NCBI GenBank assembly: GCA_946894095.1
Contig: OX335652.1
Span: forward strand, 2,999,001 to 3,063,000
Direction of reading: 5' to 3'
DNA length: 64,000 nt
Source: Incurvaria masculella
Lineage: Eukaryota; Arthropoda; Insecta; Lepidoptera; Incurvariidae
The translations under genes and the position numbers were made by a program. This document shows, piece after piece, positions 42,165 to 53,301 of the stretch (position 1 is its first letter; each line of letters opens with the position of its first letter). Under the pieces are notes generated by a model, which saw only the letters and a list, made by a program, of their open reading frames with translations, searched no databases and was not told the origin of the DNA.

Positions 42165-42332
42165 GTAACAACTGTGCCAAGATTTCGTAGCGGCAATGTA
42201 AAAGTGGACATATTTTCAACTCAGTTCAAATCTAGTCGTGCTCTCAATAGGGAAGATCCTGGCATGGCAAGCAGATCATTAATCTCGACAGGAACACTTG
42301 ACACTAGCCATACATTTCCAGTGGGAAAAAAA
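42165..42332 (+). mobile_element. Family B SINE 3' half, diverged
   Basis: CGTAGCGGCAATGTAAAAGT, TCGTGCTCTCAATAGGGAAG, ATCCTGGCATGGCAAGC and a terminal A-run. Confidence 0.5.
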
Positions 42333-42369
42333 AATGTCCCATGCGACAAAAACATTATCAGAGCCTACT

Positions 42370-42680
42370 AAGCAGAACCCGAGAGAGGGGGGGCTGTTTT
42401 TCCGCTTCCCGACCCTCGCGGGCGACATCTGCCGGCGAGCGGCCCGCATGGCTTTTATCGCACGCGTTATCGGTCGCCACGCCCACCCCCTCACCCTCCC
42501 CCTCCCAGCCCCGTGCCGATAACATCTGACGGCCCAGTTCCGCAAGTTCTGAGCCCCCGCGGCCCCCGGGCACTTGAACTTCGCCGCGGCTGTGGGGACA
42601 CTCCGCGCTGTCGCTTTCATCCCGGCCAACTTTTGCGACGCGCTCAGCTAAGTTCGCGACCGCGGCTGGATTGGGGTAGG
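42370..42680. other. GC-rich island
   Basis: CpG-rich with CACGCCCACCCCCTCACCC at 42478 and AGCCCCCGCGGCCCCCGG at 42551. Minus frames up to 116 codons reflect composition. It ends at the family E fragment. Confidence 0.3.
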
Positions 42681-42714
42681 CGTTGACGGTCCTTGTCGTC
42701 GTGGAGGTCCTGCC

Positions 42715-42799
42715 TTAAGAGGATAATGAGGTAATCAAGTTCCGTACGATGGCTCGTGCCTGATTCCTCAGTCACATAAAGAAATATTATTTTGCACCT
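42715..42799 (+). mobile_element. Family E MITE, left part
   Basis: TTAAGAGGATAATGAGGTAA to GGCTCGTGCCTGATTCCTC, ending near TTTTGCACC where family G begins. Confidence 0.6.
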
Positions 42800-42925
42800 T
42801 GTTTTCACCACCCCAAGTTACGTCAAATCCGATAAGTAACTTGATAAGTAATATTGCATATTTACATGGTGTAACCGAAAGGTAACTCTCCGATTTTTAT
42901 AGCTGGAAGTGATGGAATGGGGCGT
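42800..42925. mobile_element. Family G palindromic MITE
   Basis: TTTTCACCACCCCAAGTTAC and GTGTAACCGAAAGGTAACTC ... AGCTGGAAGTGATGGAA fold back as in the other copies. Confidence 0.45.
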
Positions 42926-42968
42926 AAATAAATCAACAGAGAGAGCTACATCTGTACGTTTTGATGCA

Positions 42969-43494
42969 TTAAGGTGGCCCAACCCGCTCAACTGCCCAAC
43001 TGGGAAAGAAGATCACACCCATATTTCTTGTCAAAGATCCCAAATTTTGCTCAAAATAGCTTTATTTAATCGAACTAGATGTCTGATGACCATTGGCATT
43101 GTAAAATTGTGTTGGGTTTCTAAGTTATAAGGTCCGAAAGTTCGAATTTTTCGCGCGTTTTATACAATAACTTTGTAGGTGGATTACGCAATGATAAAGT
43201 AAGAACATCTTAAAAAGATTTGTCATCAGACATAGCTTATTTAATCAAGATTTATAATCTGTTTGGTTTTTGTTAGATTTTTGACTAACAGCGGTCGTGG
43301 TTTACTTTCAGCTATAAGTCGTTTTGTAATAAATTTTTTTGTAAATCTTACCAAATCATACACTATGCACATTGTCTTTTTTGTGGACATGTTGCATCTT
43401 CCTCATTACGGAGCCTATCTTATTCTTTGAAACAGAGAAGGTCCCAGAGCGCAACAGCACGGTTTTGTACCGTGCTCACGAACGAGTTAGCCCC
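42969..43494 (+). mobile_element. Family C MITE, right end lost
   Basis: TTAA at 42969 and the left terminal repeat are intact. The copy runs to CACGAACGAGTTAGCCCCG and then passes into repeat M, without the GGGTTGGGCCACCTTAA end. Confidence 0.7.
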
Positions 43495-43640
43495 GGTTGC
43501 ACGAAGAGAGCTGCCGGTTGCAGAGATCCGCATAGAGTTCCTTCCATACTGTCCACACAAAGTGACATGTTTGATCATACTTTGACGTTGATTTTGATTT
43601 TTTGTCCGTTCGTGCACTCGGCCCTTAGTCTCGCCGGGTT
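43488..43640 (+). repeat. Repeat M
   Basis: AGTTCCTTCCATACTGTCCA, CAAAGTGACATG, TTGACGTTGATTTTGATTTT and GTTCGTGCACTCGGCCC recur at 61322-61438. Bases 43641-43949 are unassigned. Confidence 0.45.
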
Positions 43641-43949
43641 AGCGCGTGATATGCGCTGCGCATCTAAGAATTTGTATACAAATACCAAAAGGCGTATATC
43701 ATGGATACAAGTTAATTAAAAAAAACCTACAGACGTAGCACCCAGTTGATTGAATTAATGTACAAAAAAGAGAAAAATATTTCTTAATTTGTTTGGGGAA
43801 TCAGACTCCATCAGGGTATGGAACTTTTCGTTGCCGCTATAAATTTAAATACATTGGTACGTACTTGTTTTTTTCTGTAATAGTATATAAGCTCACAGAG
43901 TGCGTCAGGCCAGTATTTTTTTTTGTTATGTTACTGGTCATGGACATGG

Positions 43950-43976
43950 AGTCCGCCCACTCTGAATAGTGCTGTA
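43950..43976 (-). mobile_element. Family F end fragment
   Basis: GAGTCCGCCCACTCTGAATAG matches one family F terminus only. Confidence 0.45.
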
Positions 43977-44329
43977 AGCATTCCAAACTGGCATCGCTAT
44001 GCGGAACACTAAACATGCATGCATCTAAAGTACGTTCTGTCTCCAAATAGATGACATTACATGCCATAATCGTTGAAGGTGCCCCCAAGGAAGACGCAGC
44101 AATCCAGCCGAGTGGTCCCGCGGAGGTGGCCGCTCCCGACTTTCAATATAGCATTCCCGGGAATTCCTATTTAAGGAAGGCACTCGACGAATCCTCCGAC
44201 GACGACGCCGCGCGGCGGTCTGGATGAATTATTCACAGCGGTGTGCTTGCGGCAGTGGCGGCACAGTATAACTAGAATGTCCAGAACCACCGCTTCATTG
44301 ATTCTCAAGGAGCGTAAGGAGCGGATCCT

Positions 44330-44429
44330 TCAACGCGATGCGATTTCACACCAGCGGCTCGTAACTCAGGGCCGTGTGGACTTACCTTACATACCAGAGG
44401 TCATGGGTTCAAATCTCGGATCCGTTGTA
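44330..44429 (+). mobile_element. Isolated tRNA-like SINE head (family B)
   Basis: AGCGGCTCGTAACTCAGGGC (A-box region) and TCATGGGTTCAAATCTCGGA (B box GGTTCAAATCT at 44406) form a head directly followed by a family A element, with no B body. Bases 43977-44329 to the left are mostly unassigned. Confidence 0.5.
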
Positions 44430-44673
44430 TTTTTAGGGATCCGTACCCAAAAGATACCAACGGAACCCTATTACTAAGTTTCGGCTGTCCGTCCGTCCGT
44501 CCGTCCGTCGTCACAGGGCTGTATCTCATGAACCGTAATAGTTAGGCAACTGAATTATTCACAGAGTCTGTATTTATTTTGCCGCTATAACAACAAATAG
44601 GTAAAATATAATGGTACGGATGGTACGGAACCCTTCGTGTGCGAGTCCGACTTGCACTTCCGGCCGGTTTTTT
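44430..44673 (-). mobile_element. Family A element
   Basis: Both ends are present, with the AT-rich interior deleted between GGTAAAATA and GGTACGGAACCC. It sits between a B head and a reverse B element. Confidence 0.75.
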
Positions 44674-44675
44674 AT

Positions 44676-45075
44676 GCAACCTGACTAGAATACCACACAA
44701 TTACCGTTATGATATTAGCTCAATACAACAATTTCCGAAGAAGTAAGGTGCAATGCCAGGATCTGCCCTTTATGAGCACGGCTACCTTGAACCGGATGGA
44801 AACCGCGAACAATGTTTGATGCCGCTTCAACCATAGGTTCATTTAATGCAGTGGTACCAACCCAGGCGGGCTTAAAATTACCACCTAGTGGACCTACAGT
44901 TTTCCATTGGCTCCGAACAATGGAATAGCTCGCATTCGTAACGCAATGCACGAATCCAACACAGAAAGAAATAAAAAGTGGTGCATGACCGAGGCGAGAA
45001 TTTGAACCCAGACCTCTGGCATGAAAATCAAGTCCTTTAACACCTACACCACGAGCATCTGAGGTATAAATGCAA
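44676..45075 (-). mobile_element. Family B SINE, full length with tRNA-like head, reverse
   Basis: On the minus strand the head reads GCTCGTGGTGTAGGTGTTAA, ATGCCAGAGGTCTGGGTTCA and AATTCTCGCC, a convincing A box and B box. The body follows to the 3' end near 44690. Confidence 0.7.
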
Positions 45076-45189
45076 ATCGTTACAAATGCGAGCGGTTTCG
45101 TGGGCCAGAATCCATTTAGTAGGTCAACAACATCACCAACATCCAGTAGGTCAACTGTAAGGAAGGGCGGTAGAGTGGGACGGATGGTA

Positions 45190-45320
45190 GGGTGAAGACG
45201 GCCCGGGTTGATACCAATATAGGTAGTGCCAGGACTTCCTTCCTTCTGGAATGCGGTGTGTTGAAAAAATATTATGACGGTGGGTGTAGTATTAGTCATC
45301 CACGTCAGGTAAAATAAAAA
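45190..45320 (+). mobile_element. Family B SINE 3' fragment
   Basis: GGCCCGGGTTGATACCAATA, GTGCCAGGACTTCCTTCC and GTAGTATTAGTCATCCACG, ending in an A-run, with an internal deletion. Confidence 0.5.
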
Positions 45321-45334
45321 AAAATACTTTTTAA

Positions 45335-45746
45335 ACTCTGAGCGGTTCGTAGCCTAGTGGCGCGGGGACTGGCCTAGCGTACCAGAGACCTGGGTTCAAT
45401 TCCGTCATGCACCACTGTCTTTCTCTTTCCGAGTTCGATAAGTGCATTTCGTCACGAATGCGAGCTATTCCATTGTTCGGAGCCATGTAAACCTGTAGGT
45501 CCCCTTCCCCCACTAGGTGGTAGGGTTTAAGCCCGCCCGGGTTGGTACCATCGCATTGGATGAAAAGATGGTCGAAGCGGCAATGAAAAATTGTCCGTGT
45601 TTTCCATCCAGTTTAATGTAACCGTGCTCATAAAGGGAAAGTCCTGGCATGGCATCTAATTCCTCCGGGAAGGTGGTGTATTGGGCTAATATCATAACGG
45701 TAGTTGTGTGGTATTAGCCACCCATGTCAGGTCGCAAAAAAATTAA
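45335..45746 (+). mobile_element. Family B SINE, full length reference copy
   Basis: The tRNA-like head has GGTTCGTAGCCTAGTGGCGC (A-box region) and GACCTGGGTTCAATTCCGTC (B box GGTTCAATTCC at 45391). The body follows: TTTCGTCACGAATGCGAGCT, ACTAGGTGGTAGGG, TTGGTACCATCGCATTGGAT, AGATGGTCGAAGCGGCAATG, TCCGTGTTTTCCATCCAG, AAGTCCTGGCATGGCATC and TATTAGCCACCCATGTCAGG, then an A-rich tail. Length about 410 bp. The split pol III promoter marks it as a SINE. Confidence 0.8.
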
Positions 45747-46040
45747 AAAAAAAACCGGCCAAGTGCGAGTCGGACTCGCACACGAAGGGTTCCGTACCAT
45801 CAACACCAAAAAAATCACGTTTTTTGTATGGGGACCCCCTTTAATTTGTATTATTTTTTATTTTACCTATTTGTTGTTATAGCGGCAAAATAAATACACA
45901 CTCTCAAAATTTCAGCTGCCTACCTATTACGGTTCATGAGATACAGCCCTGTGACAGACGGATGGACGGACGGACGGACGGACAGCGGAGGCTTAGTAAT
46001 AGGGTTCCGTTTTCACCCTTTGGGTACGGAACCCTAATAA
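45747..46040 (+). mobile_element. Family A element, full length, abutting a SINE tail
   Basis: Starts AAAACCGGCCAAGTGCGAGT in the A-tail of the preceding SINE and ends GGTACGGAACCCTAATAAAA. Bases 46041-46389 are unassigned. Confidence 0.8.
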
Positions 46041-46389
46041 AAACGATCTGGCAGCTCAAAATATTTTAGGGACCGATTGATCGAGTGCCCCGCATTTAAG
46101 TGTGTAGGTAATTCCTTCGAAGAAAGACGCAATCGAATATCAAAGAGTCAAGTTTTTAATTCAACTTTAGCGCTTAAAATACCGATGATTACAAACAACA
46201 TCGTTAAGACGACATTCGTGGCTGGTAACATACTTTTTAAACATGATTGTTTACGTTGCTAACACTTTTAACTACTTTTGGTTATACTTAGTCAAATTGA
46301 AGTGGACATAGGTTTGATATACAAATAAATAGGAATGTCTCTGTACGTTTCGAGTGTTCTGTGTTTCTGTAGTTGAGTATTTTTCATGC

Positions 46390-46540
46390 GTCGCTGGCGT
46401 CTGCAGAATGCATCGCCTGCGGCGGCGGCGGCACGGTGGCTGCCAAGGAGCTCGCACCAGCTGAGTGACGTATAGTCTCCAGCGGCCCACAGCTCCGCAG
46501 ACTGCCGGGCGGGGGACAGCAGGCGGCGCCGAAGGGTGGC
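46390..46540. other. GC-rich island
   Basis: CGCCTGCGGCGGCGGCGGCA at 46414 and CTGCCGGGCGGGGGACAGCA at 46501. No gene recognised; two minus frames reflect composition. Confidence 0.3.
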
Positions 46541-46589
46541 GCAATTTTTCTCGTCATGCAACTGTATAGCCTGAAACAGACAACTTTTT

Positions 46590-46921
46590 TGATCGGCTCG
46601 GAGGCACGGGTCCTTGCTTCTCATGCCTGACGCCTTGGGTTAGATCCCTGCCCCGTTCTTTCGCCACTTTTTTTCTTTCTGAGTTGTATAAGTGCATTTC
46701 GCCACGAATGCGTGCTGTTCCATTGTTCGGAGCCCATGGAAAACCGTAGGCCCCCTTCTCCTACTAGGTGGCAGGGATCAGCCTGCCCGGTTTGGTACCA
46801 TCGCATTGAATAAAATATGGCCAGAGCGCCCAGTTCAATGCAGCATGTTCATAAAGGTAAAATCCTGGCAAGGCACCTTAAATTCCTCTGGAATGCGTTG
46901 TATTGGGCTAATATCATGACA
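46590..46921 (+). mobile_element. Family B SINE with tRNA-like head
   Basis: Head: GGCACGGGTCCTTGCTTCTC and TTGGGTTAGATCCCTGCC (weak B box). The body is complete to GCTAATATCATGACATAAGG. Confidence 0.65.
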
Positions 46922-46939
46922 TAAGGTGCGATGTAACTT

Positions 46940-47488
46940 TTAAGGCGGCCCATCCCGCTCAACTCCCCATACAAACGGGGAAAGAAGATCACGCCCATAT
47001 TTATTGTCAAAGATCCCAAATTTTGCTCAAAATAGCTTTATTTGATCGAACCAGATGTCTGATTACCGTTGGCATTGTAAGGTGTGTTTGGTTTCTAAGT
47101 TGTAAGGTCTGAAAGTTCGAGTTTTTCGCGCGTTTTATACAATAACTTTGTAGGTGGATTACGCAATGATAAAGTAATAACATCTTAAAAAGATTAGTAT
47201 TCAGACATAGCTTATTTAATCAAGATTTATAATCTATTTGGTTTTTGTTAGATTTTTGACGACAGCGGTCGTGGTTTACTTTTAGCAATAAGTCGTTTTG
47301 TAATTAAAATTTTCGTAAATCTTACCAAATCATACACTATGCACATTGTCTTTTTTGTGGACATGTTGCATCTTCCTCATCATGGAGCCTGTTTTATTCA
47401 TTGAAACAGAGAAGGTCCCAGAGCGCAACAGCACGGTTTTGTACCGTGCCCGCGAATGTTTTAGTCCCGCCGGGTTGGGCCACCTTAA
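46940..47488 (+). mobile_element. Family C MITE, complete
   Basis: TTAA at 46940-46943 and 47485-47488, both terminal repeats present. Confidence 0.75.
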
Positions 47489-47513
47489 GACTTCCAAGGT
47501 TAAGTATATTGAT

Positions 47514-47921
47514 ATTGTAAATTGTTTTCGGGACTCACCATGTTTAGGTACGTTTTTTCTCCCGACGTTTCGCACAAGTTGCATTGCGCGTGCGGTCACG
47601 GAAAGACGCGTCTGATCGCTGCTTGAAACCTATCCGACGCTTGAAATCCGTTGGAGGGTTGGTGGGTGAAGAGCAAACAGCCACCACAACCTCATAAAAA
47701 TCTTGTGACCATCGTTAGTGTTGTGTGCCGCAAAAGGTCGGTGCAACACGGCTACAATCTGCGAATTCGAGCTTGACAGCGGGTAGTTTTAGAAACTATT
47801 TCCTGTCACTCGATACGCTACGCAACGCATCAGTCTTTTCTCGTGACCACGCGCCGTGCAAGCTGTGCGAAACGTCGGAGAAAAAATGTAAATATGGTGA
47901 GTGCCAAAAACAATTTACAAT
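47514..47921. mobile_element. Family H foldback, large loop
   Basis: Arms 47514-47576 and 47864-47921 are imperfect inverted copies (ATTGTAAATTGTTTT, GACTCACCATGTTTA, CTCCCGACGTTTCGCACA). The loop pairs further (GCGCGTGCGGTCACGGAAAG against the complement of CTTTTCTCGTGACCACGCGC). The core CGACGTTTCG is shared with 7391 and 41005. No ORF. Confidence 0.65.
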
Positions 47922-48257
47922 TAGGTGTTATATAAGCTATTTATTTCCAGTTAAATAGAAAACAACTTTAAACTTTGAAAATGTGAAAAGAGCTTCATAC
48001 AGAACTACCTATGATGCAGATTAGTCTTTCGTGGCACATTTGCTTCATTTTATAAATAATGTTTATATGTAAATGCACTCTTTGATTTAAGTGTTATTAT
48101 GAAGAAATACATATCTAGTTAAGGCTGTCGTGAAGGCAGCGGAAATCGAAGTTATGAACATTTTTGTCCATCTTTGTCATTACTTGAGAACGCTACATTT
48201 TATGTCCGTATGTTTTTTTTGTAAATATCTGTATTTTTTAGGAAAATAATATAAATA

Positions 48258-48296
48258 AATGGTTCCGTTGGCACCCTTTGGGTACGAAACTCTAAA
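48258..48296 (+). mobile_element. Family A 3'-end fragment
   Basis: GGTTCCGTTGGCACCCTTTG to ACGAAACTCTAAA only. Confidence 0.55.
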
Positions 48297-49628
48297 CCAT
48301 CAACACGTACAGACTTAGGTTTTTGACAATATATTTTTGAATCCAAAATTTCAAAAACATGGTAAAACATTAAGAGCATGTAAACAGTAACCTCCCGTAG
48401 TATGTGGAATTGATAGGGTAACGACTCTCTTAATACTTTGGGCAACTGAAAGTAATGTTTTACACAATTCATTTTCTTCAACGCAAACATAACTGAGTAT
48501 GGAAGAAGAAGCAAGATTGTAGCATAAATGTAGTAGAAATGCGTTTCTTAAGAACGGCCCGTTAGTAATGTCCCCCATACAAAAGTAGTTTTAATCATTT
48601 GGATACCGCTATTCCAATTAAATTGATATTTAATATCTAATATCAGGTAACAAATATCTGTGTATGCACGCTTTTGTTTTTTTGCAAAATCCAAACCGAA
48701 TGAAATGAAAGCAAAAAGAAAATCTTCATACGATTTTTGTTTTCTCTGTGGTTTGACCCAGAATACATTTACTGAAAAAAACAAGCAGACACAGATATTT
48801 GTAGCCTAATATCACATACCAAATATCAAGTAGGTTGGAACAATTATTTTCAAATTATTAGTAAACTGCGTTTGTATGGGAGGCGAAATTTTCTGATGCT
48901 TACAGGCCGATCTTAACGAAAATATACGGAGTCTCACCCGTAGTTTCATGTCACCCGAGATTAAATTACCATGAACAGATATGTCATGTGCTTCGTAAAG
49001 GACAAATTCGTAGCACCAGTGGTAGCACCCATAATCGAAAAGCACGTATAAAGAGATGCTTGGCTGTTGAAAAGGCAAGAGAAGTTTGCTATGATCGCAT
49101 GGCGCTCTATAATCTCTGGCTACCCCTCCGTGGAAACGTCGTGACATTATGCATGTAACTTGCATGATGTGTATTGCAGAAACAGATGTCGCTATTCCGA
49201 AGCTAAGCAAATACACTGTCGGAACAGGCGAATATCCCGAAATTATTATAAACGGCCCTCGACTGGAGTTCTAAAGGAAAGGGGGACGAAGCAAACAAAC
49301 AGCGTTTACTTTGATGTGGCTCACGATTCATTTGGTGCCAAGTCAAATGTACGTAGGTGCGTACGGGCATGCAAAACATGCGTACATCGTGCGTACATAC
49401 ATCATTCCTGGCCTAATTTAGTCTGCTCAGTTATTATGTGGTAGGCCTTGAGAGTATCTATATACAGAGTATATATATACAGCGTATATAATTTACACGC
49501 CAGGGCTACGTGTTTTCTATCGTAAGATCTACCGTTCATTGAAATCGAAGAAAAATAAATCACTTGCTGTCAGTTTTCTGCCTTTTTAGCGCTGTTGCAA
49601 TCTACGGAAAATCTTTGCTATGCCTATC
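48297..49628. other. Longest stretch without an identified element
   Basis: Over 1.3 kb without an assignable element. Several minus and plus frames up to 134 codons occur (for example 49216-48812) without family matches or splice support. An alternating TATA tract lies at 49457-49491. Confidence 0.25.
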
Positions 49629-49750
49629 TTTTACGGTTCATGAGATAGAACCCTGTAACAGACGGACGGACAGACGAACGGACGGACGGACGGACAGCGG
49701 AGGCTTAGTAATAGGGTTCCGTTGGCACCCTTTGAGTACGGAACCCTAAA
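49629..49750 (+). mobile_element. Family A, 3' half, in tandem with the next copy
   Basis: TTTTACGGTTCATGAGATAG to GTACGGAACCCTAAA, containing an irregular GACG array. It is 5' truncated. Confidence 0.7.
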
Positions 49751-50044
49751 TACCAGCCAAGTGCGAGCGGGACTCGCACACGAAGGGTTCCGTACAAGAT
49801 TTTACACAAAAAATCACGTTTATGTGTGGGAGCCCTCTTTCATTTTCATATTATTTTAATTTTACCTATTTGTTGTTATAGCGGCAAAATAAATACACAC
49901 TAGTGAAAATTTCAGCTGCCTATCTATTACGGTTCATGCGATGCAGTCCTGTGACGGACGGACGGACGGATGGACGAGCGGACGGACAGCGGAGGCTTGG
50001 TAAAAGGGTTCCGCTGGCACCCTTTGGGTACGGAACCCTAAAAA
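49751..50044 (+). mobile_element. Family A, full length, directly abutting 49629-49750
   Basis: It starts at the exact end of the previous copy (CCCTAAATACCAGCCAAGTG) in the same orientation and ends GGTACGGAACCCTAAAAAT. Bases 50045-50499 are unassigned. Confidence 0.75.
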
Positions 50045-50499
50045 TGGATGAAAGTTTAAGAGCCAAAGAATAAAAATGCCAATGCATGAGAACCGGTAGA
50101 AGAAAAGTGTTTTAGGGTATAGGATATTTTGCTACCTTGCCTGGGAAAAGCCCTCTTTACATCATTAGATATCATAGCATTATCAGCTTCCGAGATAAGA
50201 TAGGATATATTTAAAATACACACCTGCCTACCTATTTACTAATGCTACTAACTATGTTATTTGACATAAACTAGAAACATACATTCACGTTTTACATTAT
50301 CATATTGGTATCAGACTATGACTTTCACACTATATTAATTTTCATTGTTTTGGAAACCTTTAGAAGTGTTATATTTAACGATCACAAATAATAAATATGC
50401 CTGATAAAGTATGGGCGTAACTTATTTAGGACTAACACCTTGGGCTAGGCCATTGCCTTCTCCAAAAGTGCGGTTGACCGAAAAACAAGGTTATTCGCC

Positions 50500-50730
50500 A
50501 TCGCTACGCCGGACATAATCCACTTTCCACCCGCTGACGAGCTCCGGGAGTTCGGGACGGTCAGCGCGGGTCGGCGAACCCGCTCCCGCTCCGTTCCGGG
50601 TCCGCTCCGCTCCGCGGACCCGTCCGGCCGGGTGCTGCCACGGAACATGGCGCTGCGCCGTCTTGACCCCGGCAGCCCGCGAGCGCGTCCGGCGGGACTC
50701 TGACCTCACCCGACCCTCGCCGCTCCGCTG
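50500..50730. other. GC-rich island
   Basis: Repeated short words CGCTCCGTTCCGGGTCCGCT and GGACCCGTCCGGCCGGG at 50587-50634. A 122-codon minus frame has no family. Confidence 0.3.
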
Positions 50731-50911
50731 AACTGGAAGACGAAATATAAACGAGTTAATAACTAAACTTCGTCGCTTTAGATATTCGGAAGGGCGCACA
50801 ATAATAAAAATAAGGTCAGAGGTCGACTTATAGGCCGGAGCCCGCAACAGCCTATCCAAGGGTAATCACCGTTCAAACGACTAAAGACAACTAAGTTTCC
50901 TCATAAAGTTT

Positions 50912-51176
50912 GTTTTGGGGTTCCGTACCCAAAGGGTGCCGACGGAACCCTATTACTAAGCCTCCGCTGTCCGGCCGTCCGTCCATCCGTCTGTCACAGG
51001 ACTGTATTTAATGAACCTTAATAGGTAGGCAGCTGAAATGTTCACAGAGTGTGTATTTATTTCGCCGCTATAACAACAAATAGGTAAAATAAAAAAACGT
51101 AATTTTTTGTGTTAAATTTTGTACGATGTTACGGAACTCTTCGTGTGCGAGCCCGACTTGCACTTGGCCCGTTTTT
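50912..51176 (-). mobile_element. Family A element
   Basis: Both ends are present; the segment between AAAATAAAA and TTTTTTGTGTT is shortened. Confidence 0.75.
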
Positions 51177-51277
51177 ACTAAACGTCACACGTTGACACAA
51201 ATTCAATGTTTATGAATACCTCTAAAAATATGACTTTCAAGTCGAGACAGTTGTAATTTTAACACATATTTAATACA

Positions 51278-51573
51278 TTTTTCGGGATCCGTACAAAAAG
51301 GATGAAAACGGAACCCTATTACTAAGCCTCCGCTGTCCGTCCGTCCGTCCATCCGCCCGTCTGTCACAGGGCTGGACCTCATGAACCGTAATAGGTAGGC
51401 AACTACAATTTTCACAGATTGTGTATTTATTTTGCCGCTATAGTAACAAATAAAAAAATATTAAAAACTAAAGGGGGGGCCCATACAAAAATGGTGATTT
51501 TTTTGTTTTAAATCTTGTACGATGGTACGGAACCCTTCGTGTGCGAGTCCGACTCGCACTTGGCCGGTTTTTT
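51278..51573 (-). mobile_element. Family A element
   Basis: Full-length reverse copy, 100 bases from the previous one in the same orientation. Bases 51574-52066 are unassigned. Confidence 0.78.
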
Positions 51574-52066
51574 ATATTTGTTATCACAACATTTGTTATG
51601 CCGCATGACAACATAATGTAATGTCGCCAATTTGGTTTGGGTGATGTTGTTGCGATAAAACCATTGACGTACATAAAGCTTTGGCATAAAGTGCTTTGGT
51701 TATGTCGATGGATAAAACACACCAGAGGTTGTACCTACTATTACTCGTAAACATGCGCTAACCTTGGGGTAGGTAATGAGCATGCTAAAAAGAATCATAT
51801 TGCGTCATTTCAACGCCATTTACATATGTAGTACCTACATACAACGCATTTATCAAGTTTGCATAGGATTCTCACTTCTGTGGTCGTTCTGCTCGCTCTT
51901 CCTATTTTCTTTTAAGGTTTTCATTTCCTTTTAAATTATGTTCAGCCTGAAAATCACCCTGCTTTATCCGGCTGTATATTTCATTTTGAAAAAGGTGCCA
52001 AGCTCGGTACAAACAACACATTGGCTTGTAAGTTCACTAAACAATGATCAAGTTAAGTAAATATAC

Positions 52067-52400
52067 TTTTTAGGGTTCCGTACCCAAAGGGTGAAAACGG
52101 AACCCTATTACCAAGCCTCCGCTATCCGTCCGTCCGTCCGTCCGTCCGTTCGTCCGTCCGTTCGTCCGTCCGTCCGTCCGTCCTTCCTTCTGTCACAGGG
52201 CTGTATCTCATGAACCGTAATAGGTAGGCAGCTGATTTTTTGCAGAGTATTTATTTTGCCGCTATAGCAACAAATTGGTAAAATTAAAAATAATAAACTT
52301 TAAAGGGAGACCCATAAAATAAACGTTATTTTTTAATGTTTAATCTTGTACGATGGTACGGAACCCTTCGTGTGTGAGTCTGACTCGAACTTGGCCGATC
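52067..52400 (-). mobile_element. Family A element with long mixed CCGT array
   Basis: About 15 CCGT/TCGT units at 52125-52190, including CCGTTCGTCCGTCCGTTCGT. Bases 52401-52916 are unassigned. Confidence 0.78.
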
Positions 52401-52916
52401 TTCGTACTAAGCGGGTACGTCGCTTATTCCAAGTTGTTACAAGTTATTTGTGACAAATTATTTTAAAGTATTTTAAAGGTACCTACAGAAATACTTGCTC
52501 ACACTTGAAGTTAAGTCATGTTTTCGTACTTTAGTACGAGTAGTAAAACATGACATTTCTTGTGGTGCTTGGTATTAATTCTGCAATTATGCAAGCATGC
52601 GATTAAAATTAAAAGTGTCACCTTACACAGATTGCAAATTGTATTGTGTCAGTTTATGACACGGAATTCTAAGTAAAAATAAGGTGACAACTAAAGTATA
52701 TGTATATGTTACGGTTAAAGCCCGATGTTGATTAAAGTCCGAAATCTTTCTTTCCTTGAAGCTAACTAAAATTTCCAAGATATACCCTTGTCGAGTGCAC
52801 TCATTACGAGTATATGGTAAAAAAAAAAATAACCTTTACCTATTTTTTTTTCGATTTTTTTCATACAAACATAAAAAAAAAAATTAAAATACAAAGTTCT
52901 TTCTTGGCATCAACTC

Positions 52917-53006
52917 TAAAGGTGGCCCAACCCGCTCATCTCCCCATACAAACGGGGAAAGTAGATCACGCCCATATTTCTTATCAGAGATCCCAAATTT
53001 TGCTCA
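52917..53006 (+). mobile_element. Family C MITE, left 90 bases
   Basis: CTAAAGGTGGCCCAACCCGC to CCCAAATTTTGCTCAA, then cut by family A at 53006. The first base of TTAA is altered. Confidence 0.65.
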
Positions 53007-53301
53007 AGTGCGAGTCGGACTCGCACACGAAGGGTTCCGTACCATCGTACAAGAGTTAATACAAAAAAATCACGTTTCTTGTATGGGGCCCCCCTTTATT
53101 TTTTATATTTTTTAATTTTAATTCTATTTCTTTCTATTTGTTGTTATAGCGGCAAAATAAATACACACTCTGTGAAAATCTTAACTGTCTACCTATTAGG
53201 GTTCATGAGATACAGCCCTGTGACAGACGGACGGACGGACGGACAGCGGAGGCTGAGTGATAGGGTTCCGTTTTCACCCTTTGAGTACGGAACCCTAAAA
53301 A
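53006..53301 (+). mobile_element. Family A element replacing the rest of a family C copy
   Basis: It starts at AAGTGCGAGTCGGACTCGCA without the ACCGGCC prefix and ends at 53301. The sequence after it (ATGTTAAAAATGTACC) is not family C. Confidence 0.75.

Noticed and set aside
45335..45400. A functional tRNA gene
   Set aside because: A and B boxes are present but no tRNA cloverleaf or anticodon arm could be drawn; it is the SINE head.
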